This document shows, piece by piece, positions 1 through 11,322 of a DNA stretch of 34,950 nt. The position numbers were made by a program, and so were the translations under genes. Each line of letters begins with the position of its first letter. Position 1 is the stretch's first letter. Origin of the DNA: Echinostoma caproni (taxonomy: Eukaryota; Platyhelminthes; Trematoda; Plagiorchiida; Echinostomatidae); NCBI GenBank assembly GCA_900618425.1, contig UZAN01040514.1, positions 33,225 to 68,174 of the forward strand, given 5' to 3'. The notes under the pieces were generated by a model, which had not been told where the DNA came from, searched no databases, and was given only the letters and a program-made list of their open reading frames with translations.

Positions 1-960
1 GATTGATTTGATCAGGGCTGACCTCCAACAAAAAAATGAGGTGCTAATCCATCGAGACCATGAGCTTTATTGGCATTGAGTCTCCTCAATACCTGGAGGA
101 CCTCGTCCGGAGAAACAGGGTTAATTGCATCACGGGTAGGAGAAGGAGGTGGGAGGGAGCTAGATGCAGGTACAGAAACAAACTGAAGATTAAATACCTC
201 AACGTTGGGACAAGGGCTGATGCGTGAGCCACAGAGTTTCCGCAAGGTAGTCCACATCTCACGAAAGATTTTGTTGCCCAAAACATTCTCGACGTACATT
301 ACGTTTAGGCGTCTTCTGCTCTAATCAGAACAGAGAGCTCTTTGACACTGTTCTGCCTACCGGCCATGTATACCGTCTCTGTAGCACGACGAAGTCGCTT
401 AAGAAAGGGAGGCGAAAACTTATCGGTTCGAATATAAATAATTTCAACAGTACAGCATTGGTCATAGCAGAAATTAAGATAATCAGGGAGGTGTTCACAA
501 GAAGAAGACAGCTGGTTATGGAAGAACACAGAAAATTCAGTAGAAGAAACTAAGTCCCGCAGCCGGGAAAAGTTCTCTGGAGAACAATTTCTCTTCCGTA
601 GAGTACGAGAGGTGAGTCGTGTATGAAGGCAGTGCTTGGTTTTACAATATATACTGGGGTAAAGAAGAATGGTACAGTAGTCAGAAGTGCTAATTGGGGC
701 CGTTTAAAAAACGTAAAATATATGGGGATTATTTACATAAACGCCATCAAGAAAAACACTGGTACGGGTTGGAAAATTGAACAGGTTCTCTAGGCCTCGA
801 GTGGTTAGAAAGGAGGTATCAAAGCGATTAAAGTCACCAGCGGTAATACATAAGGACTTGTCAATACAACTGGCGAATGGTGTTACTACAGTATCAGAAA
901 ATAGTCTTAAGTCGGGGGCGAGTGTATCAGGGGCAATATAAGTATTCACAAAGTAAATGA
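1..960 (-). mobile_element. Decayed LINE fragment (endonuclease C-terminus to start of reverse transcriptase)
   Basis: A non-LTR retrotransposon remnant read on the minus strand and split over three open segments. The segment at 704-949 contains CITAGDFNRFDTSF, where GDFN is the conserved Asp/Asn motif near the end of APE-type endonucleases, followed by a family-typical RGLENLFNFPTR stretch. The segment at 305-529 covers the linker before the polymerase (FSPPFLKRLRRATETVY). The segment at 12-299 ends with LNANKAHGLDGLAPHF, matching the K-A-x-G-x-D-x-L/I-x-P signature that opens LINE reverse transcriptases. Stops and frame changes separate the segments (stop near 302, frame change around 530-700), so it cannot be active. 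The polymerase core would lie beyond the left edge of the window. The clade is probably jockey/CR1-like. It resembles the 16.6-19 kb element in layout, but the residues differ enough to suggest another family. Confidence 0.8.
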
Positions 961-1290
961 AGTGAAATCTGCTGAGAATGTGGGGCTTGTAGCAAACAAA
1001 AGTACAGTTAATTTTACTTGTTGGGTAGGAAAAAATGAAAAGAGTGTTATTTCACCAACTTCGATTTTCAAAAGTGACAAAGTCACAATCCGATCACTCC
1101 TGAAAATGCACTCAAATAATGGGGAATTACCGATCTCCCAAAGAGTGAAACCCACACCAAACGTCATCAAAGGTGCCTGGTGCCCGTGAAAAACCGAATG
1201 GACCAAGGGAAGTCTTTCTGTTTGTCAAAATCTTGCGAACCCGGTTGAGGACTAATTCGGCAAATTATCAACGAAAATCGTCACGTAAGT
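961..1290 (-). mobile_element. Possible upstream endonuclease part of the same LINE
   Basis: Minus-strand reading shows a weak match to the middle of an APE endonuclease. CTFVCYKPH in one frame resembles the YRPP-type motif, and SADFTSFTL in another fits the residues that usually follow it. The frames change more than once and stops interrupt them. The join to the clearer segment at 704-949 is in the expected order, which is the main support. It could also be unrelated sequence, because no catalytic residue is unambiguous here. Confidence 0.35.
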
Positions 1291-2748
1291 TAGTCTAGCT
1301 CCGGTAAAATAATGTTCATCACGCCTACATGCTTAACTTCTAATCAGTGAGTGACGTGATCGATGTTGGAGTTACCTGGTTGGCTGTTCTCCACCTTCAG
1401 GCTGGAGGGATGGCTAAAAAGGTTACACCTCGTAGAGTTGTTGTGAGAACCAAGTTGAGCATTCAATGCAATCGAGGAATGAGACAAGCTGTTGATTCAG
1501 TAGTATTCTGCGTTTTAATGATATTCCTGGGACGTATGAAAAAAAAATACTCGGAGTAATATAAAACTTCAGTTTTACTGAACTTGCCTTCTACGATAGA
1601 TAGGGTAACGTTTCATATGCAAATAGTAAAACGTCCGATTCCGTATCGTATGTTTAGTTAGTGGTTAGTTGTTCTTTAACTTAACAAAGAGACCAAAAGA
1701 TAGATCGAGTCAAGTCACCGGTAACGTTTTGAACCGGGATGGTCTAATTTTCAGCTTTTAACACCACATTTGTGGATTTGAATTAAAGAAATCAAATCAA
1801 CTTGGATTACAATCATGAGCTATCAGCTTCATCAATGAAACATGCAATTACTTAATTCTGGGGATGATTTCTTCCTATCAACAAACAGACGTGCGAGATA
1901 TTACAAAACGATGTACGAACTAACGAAAACTTTCAACCTTGGGCGTGTGGATGATATAGATCCAGTTGAACAGGACAGGTACCAGATTATAAAATCCTTT
2001 TAACTTGCTCGATTTCTCCGTAGCCTCTTCAGAGGTGGTCTATTAGTGTCCAATAAAAACATCGCCTGTGATGCCAATAACAGACACAAGTCACGTTTAT
2101 TTTTTATGCACAGTGAAATGATAGACGAGGGGAAGATTGCAACTCATATGACAGCAAAAAACAAACTGGATGAGACTTCTTGCCGTTCAAACACTTGAAA
2201 TGCGTCCGGTTTTTTTAAATAATCGAGGAGTAATCTGTAAACGTTGGAGCTAACACCACTTTAGACAATCGGAATGAACAATATCGATCAACCAAGACTA
2301 CCGAGTGCTCTTTTTCTATTTTCAGGATACTATTTTGACAATCTGGCACTTTTTGTTCACAGCTAAGACTAGTGAGTGAACAAGATAGGCACCGGTATTT
2401 GGGGTAGAGCAGGCAGAGCAATATGCGGTATAACTGGTGGCAATCAACGGTGACAAGAATTGCTTTTGCAATTGGAGCATAACTAACTTGCAGGCAAGGA
2501 AATGGTACTTCTGAAGTTCCTTAGGGGAGCGGGATTTATCTTCGAACGTCTGCAATTTTTCCGCTTATCAGACAGTCAATAAATATACAACACGAATCTC
2601 ATTTGTAGCTCGGGGAGTGGATCCGAGACAAACAAGCCTCGAAAAGTTATTGTGATGATCGTGCATAAGATGTTGTGAGTTAGATGCATCTAATCTCAGT
2701 CAACTGAAAACCAGGGCAAAATTTCACTGCTTTTCTATTGAGTAGTGT
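1291..2748. other. No recognised gene
   Basis: AT-rich sequence with only short open segments. A minus-strand segment at about 2240-2380 is preceded by a fair splice-acceptor-like tract and contains several cysteines (SCEQKVPDCQNS), but it has no recognisable homology and no clear donor. I see no RNA gene or mobile element here. Confidence 0.4.
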
Positions 2749-2990
2749 GTGAATAACTGGAGAAAATTTCCTAGAAGTGAAGTTGACGATGTACGGGAAA
2801 GCGGTTCTCGTATCTCGGGTGAAATGAATATATTTTCCGCTATTCGACAATTTTGGAATTTTGCTTGCAAATGTCCCATCACCGACCGTGATGATATCTT
2901 TAGTGCTTGTCAAGTGACTGTTCTGCATTTACCAACTCACTTAGATAGGTTCTTTTCCACCGATTAATGTTGGCTCTTGTTCATACCGGA
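2749..2990 (+). repeat. Diverged copy of dispersed repeat also found at 33.7-34.0 kb
   Basis: Sequence from about 2830 to 2990 aligns by eye, in the same orientation, with 33801-33965. Shared blocks include TTGCTTGCAAATGTC versus TTGTTTGCAAACGTT, a CATCACC(G/A) block, AGTGCTTGT(C/G)AAGTG, and TTC(T)TCCACCGA followed by a CTTGTTC-type end. The upstream part (2749-2830) matches more weakly. On the minus strand both copies read as similar short peptides (GDGTFASKIP here, GDETFANKLP there). That may be real coding ancestry, or only a consequence of the nucleotide similarity. This copy lacks the inverted second arm seen at 34 kb. Confidence 0.65.
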
Positions 2991-4740
2991 TTAAACCTGG
3001 TTCACCGTTGAACTAATGCGAATGGGTGGGGATGGACGATTGTTCTTCCCTCTGGATTATGCGCCTTGGTCCATTCTTAGGTCACGACCCGACCTTTTTA
3101 CTGTGTCACTTGGTGTTTCTTGTTTGTTTTATCGAATGATGATCTGAGTAGTCCTGCTGGCGGTTCCGAAACCTGCTTGGTGTCCGGTGTGTGTGTGTGT
3201 TTGCTCCTGATTCTTTGAGTCAGAGTTCTGTTGATGGAGTCACCGGTGAAACTATTTCAATTAAATACTCTGAAATGAAGTATACAACCCAATGCGTGCA
3301 GTTAAGATCAAACTCGGTTTTTCTGTCGAAACCTCATGGAATACACCGCTAATACTCAGTTACAAACCAGTAACTAGAACTGAAGTCCTGGAGGCTTGTT
3401 GAAGCTTGAACAGTGTTATTTGCTGATTCCTTATCAGATGTTTTGGGTAGTTCGATTTGGATCATGATGCCTTTTGGATGCTTGGAAGACGACTACTTTT
3501 GTCCAATCTCGACGTAAAAGTGGCACATTCGTGTTACAAGAACCAGTATGTCGAAATTCCAATTGATTTGTAGACACAATGCCACATTCTTTCGAAAATC
3601 ATTTAGGGAAATTATTCACGAATAATGCCATTTCTTTCTCAAGAACCCCATTTCTCCAACGAGCGAACCACAGTCCTTTTGTGAACACTCGTAAGTGCAT
3701 CCTAGTTGAAATTTAAAATTGTGATTCTCTAAACTGACAAGTTTCTAAAGATAAGTGTTCTACTCCCAGAGGGAGAGGGGGCGAATTCTCAACTGCTGCC
3801 AATAATTCGGTTCTTATCACTTTAATCGCGCAAACGACGACGGTATATCCATTTATCCTCTTATAGAAGCTATATAAGATGAATGTCTCCAAGTGATGTA
3901 TTGATCCAGTGTGCTGTCAGTAGGATATCATATGTACTAATTTTAGAGAAATGTTCCGCTGCACCGATTGTGATTGCTGGTGGCAAACCTCAAGGTTTGA
4001 CGAAAGACTCTATCTTTTATGCGACCAGTGTGTTTACGATTAGACCGACGATAAACCCGGAACTTATTGGGGGCACACTTTTCTCTAGATAGAATTCATC
4101 GGTTAGCTGGTCCCACAGTTTTCTGGATTCGATGGAAGGTGAGCGTTTCGTGTTAGATGTTCGTTGGTGCACATGCCTTAAATGTACTCGAGAATCAAAA
4201 TAAGCGTTATCCGTTCGTCTTAATGGATTATTCTCTTGAGATAAATTCTCTCTTCTGACTGAACTTAATGTCTCATTGAAGTACAAAAGAGTTTTCGTCT
4301 TGTAGAGTAAACGAGAGGGGTAACAACGGACGTGCAATTGTCCTGTTCACACCAACCAACTCGCCACTGCGGTGCAAGTCGTACAACAGACGGTTCGCAT
4401 AAACTTCTACCAACACAGATTGACCGAGTCAATAGCTAATCAGGGCCGAGGAGAAAGTATTCATCAGTCAATTGATTTAGTTTTATCACTCAGTGTTCTC
4501 AAGGCTTTTCTTTCTATCTCTCGCCGAATAAAGTCCTAAATTTTATCAATGACCAATGCAACTGCGATCCGTCACAATATTCTAGATTTATGAGCCTAAA
4601 ACCCGGGTCTTCAGTGACCATGCACAGCCATCTGACGTAATCCACGTTCAACGAATCTCCCTTTCCTAAACTCTGGTTCACTCGAATACACCATGAACGT
4701 CAATTGTTGTGCCATGTTATTCCCGTTAGGCAAAGGTTTT
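2991..4740. other. No recognised gene; short GT microsatellite
   Basis: A (GT)n tract of about 14 bases lies at 3188-3201. Open segments at 3883-4092 (plus) and 4017-4337 (minus, 106 codons) overlap on opposite strands and show no family motif. I cannot support either as a gene. Confidence 0.4.
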
Positions 4741-4746
4741 CCAACT

Positions 4747-4777
4747 ACATATAAATAGATATATATACATATATAAA
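4747..4777. repeat. AT-rich TA/CA microsatellite
   Basis: Imperfect TATATA/CATATA tract. A similar tract lies at 24549-24577. Confidence 0.7.
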
Positions 4778-4974
4778 ACCAATCTATCCAGATACGGCGC
4801 CAATATAACCATAGGTTATCGACAAATACAGGAACAGAAACGGGGAAGACCAAAACAATCAACGTGGGGGAATAATAAATGTTTTGTTTGTTTACTGCAG
4901 GCCATTTTGAATTGTGATTTTTCGTNGTTTATTTTCTGGATCGCACAGGACGTCATCAACAGCACTCAAACATG

Positions 4975-5530
4975 TCGGTCAACTGAAACGTGTTTTCGGT
5001 CGTTTTGAACCATCGCTATTCTCACGTCTGCTGTCATAATACCTCCGGCCGCATATTGAGTATGCCATCCAAACCTGGAAGCCATGGTTACAACGTGATC
5101 ATAAAATTTTGGAGCGTCCACAAAAGCTCGCCACGAAGATGGTCAAAGGACTCTATTACGATTCATACATGGGGAGATTTCAGTCATCGAACCTATACTC
5201 TGCTCAGTATCTTCAAATTCGAGGAGACTTGATTTTAGTGTACCAAATATTACACAACCCAAACCACCCTTGTCGTCGACTTTTGACGTTGTCATCAAAC
5301 GTTCATCTACGGGGACATCCATTCAAGTTACTACTCCAAAATCTCGACTGGACTGTCCATGTCATTCCTTCGCCATCAGATTGTGCACTGTCTGAAATTC
5401 CTTACCATCTCATGTCGTTTGTGTCAAGACGATTAATCCTTTCGAGGTAAAACATGAGGAATCATTGCAAATAGTGCACGGTAAAGCAACCGTTTATCAA
5501 GCATTCATACGACATACCCTAACCTCCTAA
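4975..5530 (+). mobile_element. Decayed LINE fragment, C-terminal region after reverse transcriptase (plus strand)
   Basis: Plus-strand translation matches the C-terminal part of CR1/jockey-type LINE polyproteins: SLFSRLLS, then LRPHIEYAIQTWKPWL (the 'YVRPxLEYxxxxW' block), then ERPQKLATKMVKGL (the 'xRVQRRATKLV' block), then LRGDLILVYQILH and LRGHPFKL. An in-frame TAA at 5037-5039 interrupts it. Around 5335-5342 the reading frame shifts and the expected ending continues as RLDCPCHSFAIRLCTV, a stop, and NSLPSHVVCVKT. The stop TGA at 5393-5395 stands where these families usually have Trp before NSLP. It is an inactive, 5'-truncated relic. The exact 3' end is not visible and was placed where open sequence stops near 5530. 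Confidence 0.85.
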
Positions 5531-6113
5531 GACGCGGTTATAGAGGCGAGCATTATCGGAACGAGTGAAGGAGTCGATCGACTCGGTGGCGCAAACCTAT
5601 CGAGAGAAGACGGAAAAGAAGCTTCAGTAATTATGCGTAATTGCTGGACTCTGGATCAACAGCAGGATGCCCCGTTTGAAGAGTACCACTTCACGCTGCC
5701 ATTCGGAAGGACTGAATGAACAAAGCAAGTCCGGAATAACGAATTCAGAGGGGCATTCGCAGAGAAAAAATACTGAATCGAGATTTTCACCAAGTTAGAA
5801 CATGTATCTTGCCTGAGTGAAGTCCAGTTTAAAGATCACCTATGTCACTATGTTTGATCCACAAAACTAGGTTTTTCGGTTGCCTGAATAAACACCTGTC
5901 TCATCCGCTTACTCTCTCGTTCTACGGTCATTGTACCCAACCGGTATTAGGTTGACCACAACACTTACTGTATCTAACTTATCTGGTAGATACCCAAAGC
6001 AGACTTTACGGCGATTCGTATGTTTCTGAAAATCCTCAGTTTTTCATTCATAATGCCTTTTCGATTCTAAATACATCAGGACCAAATGATGTTAGGAATG
6101 TATAAAAAGATCG
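5531..6113. other. No recognised feature
   Basis: It may include the 3' UTR of the LINE fragment ending near 5530, but no tail repeat is visible. No open segment of note. Confidence 0.4.
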
Positions 6114-6207
6114 ATGCGCCATGTGTTGTTTTATTATGAATGTTATAATGTTAATGACACAGCGATGTCCGTAGAGAATTATATTCCCCGAGGTTTCGGT
6201 TACCGTG

Positions 6208-6233
6208 CACACACACGCACACACACACACACA
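6208..6233. repeat. (CA)n microsatellite
   Basis: Nearly pure CA dinucleotide tract with one CG interruption. It lies inside a 139-codon open segment (6114-6533, plus) and accounts for the THTHTH run there. Confidence 0.95.
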
Positions 6234-6602
6234 TCACACTCATATCGGATCCGCATTGTGGCTGCATTTCCATCCACACTTGCACTACACGAATACACGA
6301 ACATATGCGTCTGCTCCGGTATTTTGTTTCACGCAAATACCAGGATTCCCGATTGGTTCAGAGTACAATGCCTGTATATCACTTGTCGCACTGCAAATCC
6401 TTTGAATTTATACGTAATTATTTCGTCAGTAAAGCTTGAAGTAAGTTCGGAGCAAGCCGAAGCATCAGCCGCCATTGCGGTCAAATATCTGCTAGAGAAA
6501 CAAAGTAAAGCAGGATGGTGTTCAATTCTTTAAAATCCCCAGAAAGACACAATTTTATTTGTTGATATTTAACGCTGAATGAATCTCCAATCGATTTTGC
6601 AG

Positions 6603-6693
6603 ATGAATGTCACCAAACAGTTGGAAACCAAATCACATAGGAAGTATTCAACAAAGTCGAGAACTTCGAAGATTCGAAAGGGAACCTTTGCAG
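6603..6693 (+). CDS. Candidate internal exon, unknown protein
   Basis: A 91-base open segment with strong splice-like borders: it is preceded by a pyrimidine-rich CGATTTTGCAG and followed by CAG|GTGAGG. An upstream open segment ends at 6440 immediately before a consensus GTAAGT (6441), so a 162-base intron (6441-6602) would join the two in phase 0. Translated, it begins MNVTKQLETKSHRK and continues as a basic, Ser/Thr-rich stretch (KYSTKSRTSKIRKGTF). No family is recognised. The partner segment upstream includes the CA microsatellite, so it may be partly untranslated. Splice motifs alone occur often by chance, and transcript data would decide. Confidence 0.3.
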
Positions 6694-6699
6694 GTGAGG

Positions 6700-7400
6700 G
6701 TCTCAATCACCTAACGTTAGTTGATCTTGACCGCATGAAACATTCCGTCCTCGTTAGTTCCATTACCCCAATGAGGGACATCAAAACATTTTAAGCTTTA
6801 CGCGAGCAAAGGATAGACTTTTTTCATGTCACTTAGTAGGTTACCGAGTGGTGTGAAACTCTTCGGGCAGTGTGATCATCGAAAACTATGATTAATTCTT
6901 CATTTTACAGTATAAACATAGCTGATCGATAGTAGAGAAATATGAGCTTTGTATCCTCATTCTATCGTCTATTTGGGCAGTCGAATGAGGGGAAAAGTGA
7001 TAAATCGTCTCAATTATGATATCGCAACTTTTAGCCATTCAAACCATATGATGCAACATGTGCCGTTTTATAGGCACTTTTAGTTGTGCGCATACGTTTT
7101 CTTATCCTCACTTCGACTGCTGCTATCTCTTTAGGAGTCCACCTGGCACGTGTTCTTACTCACTCAACTCCTCAAATCGCTTCAGGATAAAGATATCAGT
7201 TATTCTGTTAGAAAATAAAAGTTTTATAGTCTTTTTTTATTACCAGAAGTGATAGAACGCGGCGCGTTATTTTACGTGATATGTACCGTGGAATTTTTTG
7301 AGTAAAACACGTTTTCGCGCTTCAAACAAAGGGTTGGTGGTCAAGTCACTGGTGTCTAATGGCTCATGCCTACAAGGGTTTATCCTAAATTTGTTCACCG
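6700..7400. other. No recognised feature
   Basis: AT-rich sequence. I see no gene, RNA or repeat on either strand. Confidence 0.4.
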
Positions 7401-7413
7401 TCAGTCAAATCAC

Positions 7414-7646
7414 CAGACTTTTTGCACGACCATCTTGATTGGTTGTCCAAAGGAAAAGCTTTCCCGTTGTTTATGGATGATCTCAAACGCACATTCCCCT
7501 TTAGGAACGAAACCATCATCAATTGCATAGATCGTGATGGACAAAGGTAAGTCCACTAATTGCTTCGCATTCAATTTCATAATCCAAGAGGCGTCAGAAC
7601 GGTTCAAAAGACGATACACATTTACAGAGTACTTTGTCAAGGTGAA
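7414..7646 (-). CDS. Candidate exon with weak cadherin-repeat resemblance
   Basis: A 233-base minus-strand open segment bounded by a polypyrimidine-poor but plausible acceptor (ATTACATTGCAG) and a GTGATT donor. In phase 0 it reads FTLTKYSVNVYRLLNRS, then LVDLPLSITIYAIDDGFVP, then ECAFEIIHKQ. The alternation of hydrophobic residues ending in AIDDGFVP resembles the 'L.V.A.D.G.P' end of an extracellular cadherin domain, which sits on the cell surface and binds calcium between domains. The canonical DxNDNxP linker is not visible, so the assignment is tentative. Similar D/H-x-G-x-P phrases appear in the minus-strand segments at 8334-8485 and 27723-28194. It may be a coincidence of an open frame. 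Confidence 0.28.
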
Positions 7647-7649
7647 CTG

Positions 7650-8330
7650 CAATGTAATATTTCGAGAATAATTATTTTCACTCATTCAGATGAAACGTGT
7701 ATTGATGAGCAATGTATCCCGCGATTTGATTGTCCGTCTATGAATGCTTCTTCCTTCTATTCCGTTTCACAGTCAAACTGATTTCGTAGAGGAATTTGAC
7801 ATGATCAAAATGCTACAACAAACGGATTCTGCGCTGCGACTGTTCTAGACTGAAGTGACTTGTGTTCCACACCTGCCATTTACCACACCGTCATCCAAGT
7901 TCATATGATCAAACATGAGCTAGCATTGGGGGGAGGGCCGAGATGAATGAGATAAGATTCGGGTGAACAATACGTAGGCGCATCGAATCAGCTCACGTGA
8001 AGAAAGATTACTGTGAATCAAAGTCTAATCGATAAATGCGGACCGAGAGCAACACAGATTGGGAACACTGGAAGGAAGGAACACGAAAAACACATTCAAC
8101 ATTGGACTCTGATTTCGTTTATTTCTGAAAAGGATACCAAACATTCTGGTCCGAACAACCCCAACAACCGCAGACGAACAACACAGACAGATCAACGGAT
8201 AAAAAGGCTAAACCTGTTCCAAAAGCTACACATAACACTGCTTACGATAGTAAGCACTACTGAAACGTGGCGTTAACCGATGTACTATAGAATAGACAGT
8301 ATAAACAATCCAAAATTAGACTCCTTCCCT
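7650..8330. other. No recognised gene
   Basis: An 87-codon plus-strand open segment (8013-8276) is rich in Asn, Arg and Thr and shows no motif. Nothing else stands out. Confidence 0.4.
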
Positions 8331-8333
8331 AAC

Positions 8334-8485
8334 CTGGCGAGTAGTCGCGTTGAGTGACTTTGTCCAAAAACAAATCATAGGTATCCCATGGTGTGTGGTG
8401 AGTACACAAACGTATTTGGTCCACTTCGTTAGCAAATTGCCCGGATTCTCGGTTATGACACGCCCGTATGAGCAAGCGGGTATCT
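8334..8485 (-). CDS. Candidate exon, weak cadherin-like phrase
   Basis: Minus-strand open sequence (open up to 8603) ending at a good donor, CGCCAG|GTTAGG. The likeliest acceptor is the CACACAG ending at 8486, which gives 152 bases. It reads CSYGRVITENPGNLLTKW, then YVCVLTTHHGIPM. The pattern of an 'NPGxL' turn, a hydrophobic strand and HHGIP resembles the last two strands of a cadherin repeat, but with substitutions at calcium-binding positions. The gene, if real, would run on the minus strand and continue towards 7414-7646. Confidence is low because the acceptor is weak. Confidence 0.22.
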
Positions 8486-8499
8486 CTGTGTGATTACGG

Positions 8500-9744
8500 A
8501 AATCACCAACACGCCATCCACATCTCGGACACAAACATGAAGACATGCAAAATCGCACGAGATAGCACATCAGTGCTACCGATACCCTCCCTCTCTCGCA
8601 CACTTAAGGTCATTGGAAGCACTGTTTATACAATAACATCGTAGCAGTCAATTTGGGGACGCGCTATCTTGACTGGCTTTGAACGTTCGACGATGACCGA
8701 GCTGTATGAGCTACGTGGTCATCGTGCAAAGGAAGCACGCTGTATAGCATCCGGAACGCATGATGCATTCGTTTAAAGGTCATATACCTACTTACCCACT
8801 GGGGGTAAACCGATCAAAATATATTTCGATTTGTACGCGCCGAAATAACAGTGATCAATGTTGTTGTTTTTTGTCATTTCGTTACACATGGTGTGGTGAG
8901 GGACGACTAGTTGAGTACTCCGTAACGCTAGTGAATTTTGTGCAGAAGTATCGTGCATGCTTCGGTGGACTGTTTTAAAATCATGGTTTCGATGAGGAAC
9001 CACGCGAGATCGATATGACGACCAGCAAAAGTTCATTTTGAAGCGTCCAGCGTTAGATAGATCAATATCTTAATATCATTCAGCTCAGTCTATGCTGCCT
9101 GCAAACATTCCGTTGTCTCCATCGTTTGGAAAAATCTGTAAGTATGTATGCACCTAGCAATAAATTGCATGGTATTTTTCCTCAATGATAACTTAAATGT
9201 AAATGTAGCAAACACTCTTTCGTGGACGTCACGTGGATTAATTTCCAAGTTAACACGTGCGAAGCTTGCAGACAGACTGAACCCCTAAACAGCATAAAAT
9301 TAACCTATCCGGAGCAGTCATCCTCAAGGACATTACATTTGGATCCAGTGCATCAATGGCTTCAATAGCTAACAGAAATCATTCAACCATCTAGTGATAC
9401 CCCGAAATTCCTATGAAAATATGAGGTTGTATGTACGTAATAAAGTGATTACATTTCAGTTCGAAATGTGTGTTTAGATCGGTACACCATCATATTTTTT
9501 GTATAAGATGCCCCAATGCACCGATAATTTTACATGGTTGTCACATGAGAACAATCTGTTAGCAAATCGGGATTGGGCAAATGGACGGCACTTGTCAGGA
9601 GTTTTACACGCTAAATTCTCACATGACCGCGGACTAAGACCTCCCTCATTTTTGTGATCAGACTGTGAATGATAATAAGAGGAAAACAGTCAATCCATGA
9701 TGAACAGGAATGTAGGCCAGGGGAATTAGCCAGCCACAGAAAGA
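8500..9744. other. No recognised feature
   Basis: Mixed AT-rich sequence with short overlapping open segments on both strands around 8760-9036. No motif, RNA gene or repeat was identified. Confidence 0.4.
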
Positions 9745-10010
9745 AGTATGATTTTTTTACTACACGCATTTTGTGTGGTGGACGGCAGGCGGGCTGAATC
9801 CCATAGTCACGAAGACCTTGTGTTCAGTGATGGAAAGCAGTAACCGAAGCCCCGGGACTGGAAATGTCGAACCACATAAGGCCAGACTAGAAAAGGCATG
9901 GATAATAGTCAAGATGCCTACCGTCAAAGATTAGTGGTGATGGCGGGGCTTGAACATCGGACCATAGAAGACCAAGTACACTGTGTCACTACCATCCTGG
10001 TGGCACTGAT
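9745..10010 (-). mobile_element. Possible tRNA-related SINE-like repeat
   Basis: On the minus strand, GATGTTCAAGCC (9958 to 9947) fits the pol III B box (GWTCRANNC core), and TGGTAGTGACAC (9994 to 9983) is an approximate A box. The spacing of about 24 bases is a little short for a tRNA. The following CCCCGCCATCACC would extend the T arm and acceptor. The downstream region has the feel of a SINE body (GGGATTCAGCCCGCCTGCCG), but no second copy occurs in this window to confirm it. Confidence 0.35.
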
Positions 10011-10234
10011 AAATAAAAGTACATCTAAGTGCATATTTCACTTTACACGTTCTCGGCTTGCGCGTCTTCGGAGACAAGCGATGTACTGGTCCCCGAGCGG
10101 TTTACATCTAGAAGAATCACCGTATATTGCTCTCTACGTTCGTTCCTGGGTACTTGGTGGTGTTTTCTGGTTACACTCACTGACATGCTACTTGATGGTT
10201 CCAGCGGTTTTGATTAAGAATATATTTTCATCAC

Positions 10235-10583
10235 CTGTCACAGTCTGATCCCATTTCCGATCATTTTTTACATAGCACGACGCAAAATTATCTGAAAGCC
10301 GTATTGTTAGATCTAGGTCAGAGTACGGACGAATATTGGACAGGCGACGAAGAACAACAGATTTTAAATGATGCCAGTAAACGACCAACAGTGTTACTGG
10401 GTTACTGATCACGTTTGCAAGCCAAAAGCTCCGGTTGTGAATTCCCCAAGAAAATTCACCTGACAGTATCGCGACAACAAGCCACTTCTTATTTTTGATG
10501 AACATTATTATACTGCGATTTGTTCGGCACACAGTCTGAAATGAAATGTGTTTAAAATTAGTAAATTTACTACATTTGATCAA
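10235..10583 (-). CDS. Candidate exonic region, unknown
   Basis: A 131-codon minus-strand open segment. It contains two internal splice-like pairs: TTTCATTTCAG (ending about 10534) with TGTCAG|GTGAAT, and GGCTTTCAG (before 10291) with ACAG|GTGATG (after 10235). Read through, it includes a hydrophobic patch (FWLANVISNPVTLLVVYW). No homology is recognised. Either small exons or chance open frame is possible. Confidence 0.2.
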
Positions 10584-10589
10584 ATTTAA

Positions 10590-11280
10590 TTTAATTTAAT
10601 TATCCTGAGACAACCAAATGAAATTTAGACGCGTGAAAGTGCGAATTTTTCCTTGTCTTTATTATTCCCAATGCTGCCAAATCGCGGTGCCTTGATAAAA
10701 TGCTTTAATTTATATGGGGCAAAACTCGTGTGAAAGCAAATATTCAGAAGATGGACCGGATTCAGTGGGAAGACGACAAATCGATTTATGAAGGAATAGA
10801 ATATGATTATCGGCGATCATTAATCAGTTGGAAACAAAACAGATTTGATGAAGATAAGCAAGTGCCGATTTACCTTTGAGAGGAGGCTGATTTCACATTG
10901 CTTAAGCTCCCCGTCTTATATTTGTGCAGTAAGGCAGATTACTGATCATATCGAACAATATTTAATATGCACATCTCAACCATTGGATCTTGTTTTTGAA
11001 GACTTGATAGATGAGCATTGCAAATCGCTATCTAATCAACATGCTGGATGTTAATTCGGTTTAACACTATCTCGTATTGATCATCTGGGGGAAGTTAAGA
11101 AGGATAACTTAGTGAGGAGAAAAAAAACAATCGACAGAGACTTGTCATTAAGCTGCCTTCAAATAAATAACAAATGACACGATCTATCACACATTTCACT
11201 TTTTCCGTTGGCATTAGTCCAAACCGATTAATTTTCGACGATCATTGTGTTCGGCGAAACATACAGATCACGGTAACTGT
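10590..11280. other. No recognised gene
   Basis: AT-rich. A 69-codon plus-strand open segment (10845-11054) has no motif. Nothing else supported. Confidence 0.4.
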
Positions 11281-11283
11281 GTA

Positions 11284-11284
<1 letters not shown>

Positions 11285-11322
<38 letters not shown>
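11285..11322. repeat. (GT)n microsatellite
   Basis: Nearly pure GT tract of about 38 bases with one GC interruption near its start. Confidence 0.95.

Noticed and set aside
1347..1559. 70-codon plus-strand open frame
   Set aside because: No motif, no splice context and no homology; length is expected by chance.
6114..6440. Long plus-strand frame upstream of the 6.6 kb exon as a complete coding exon
   Set aside because: It includes a CA microsatellite and no recognisable domain; it may be untranslated or chance sequence.
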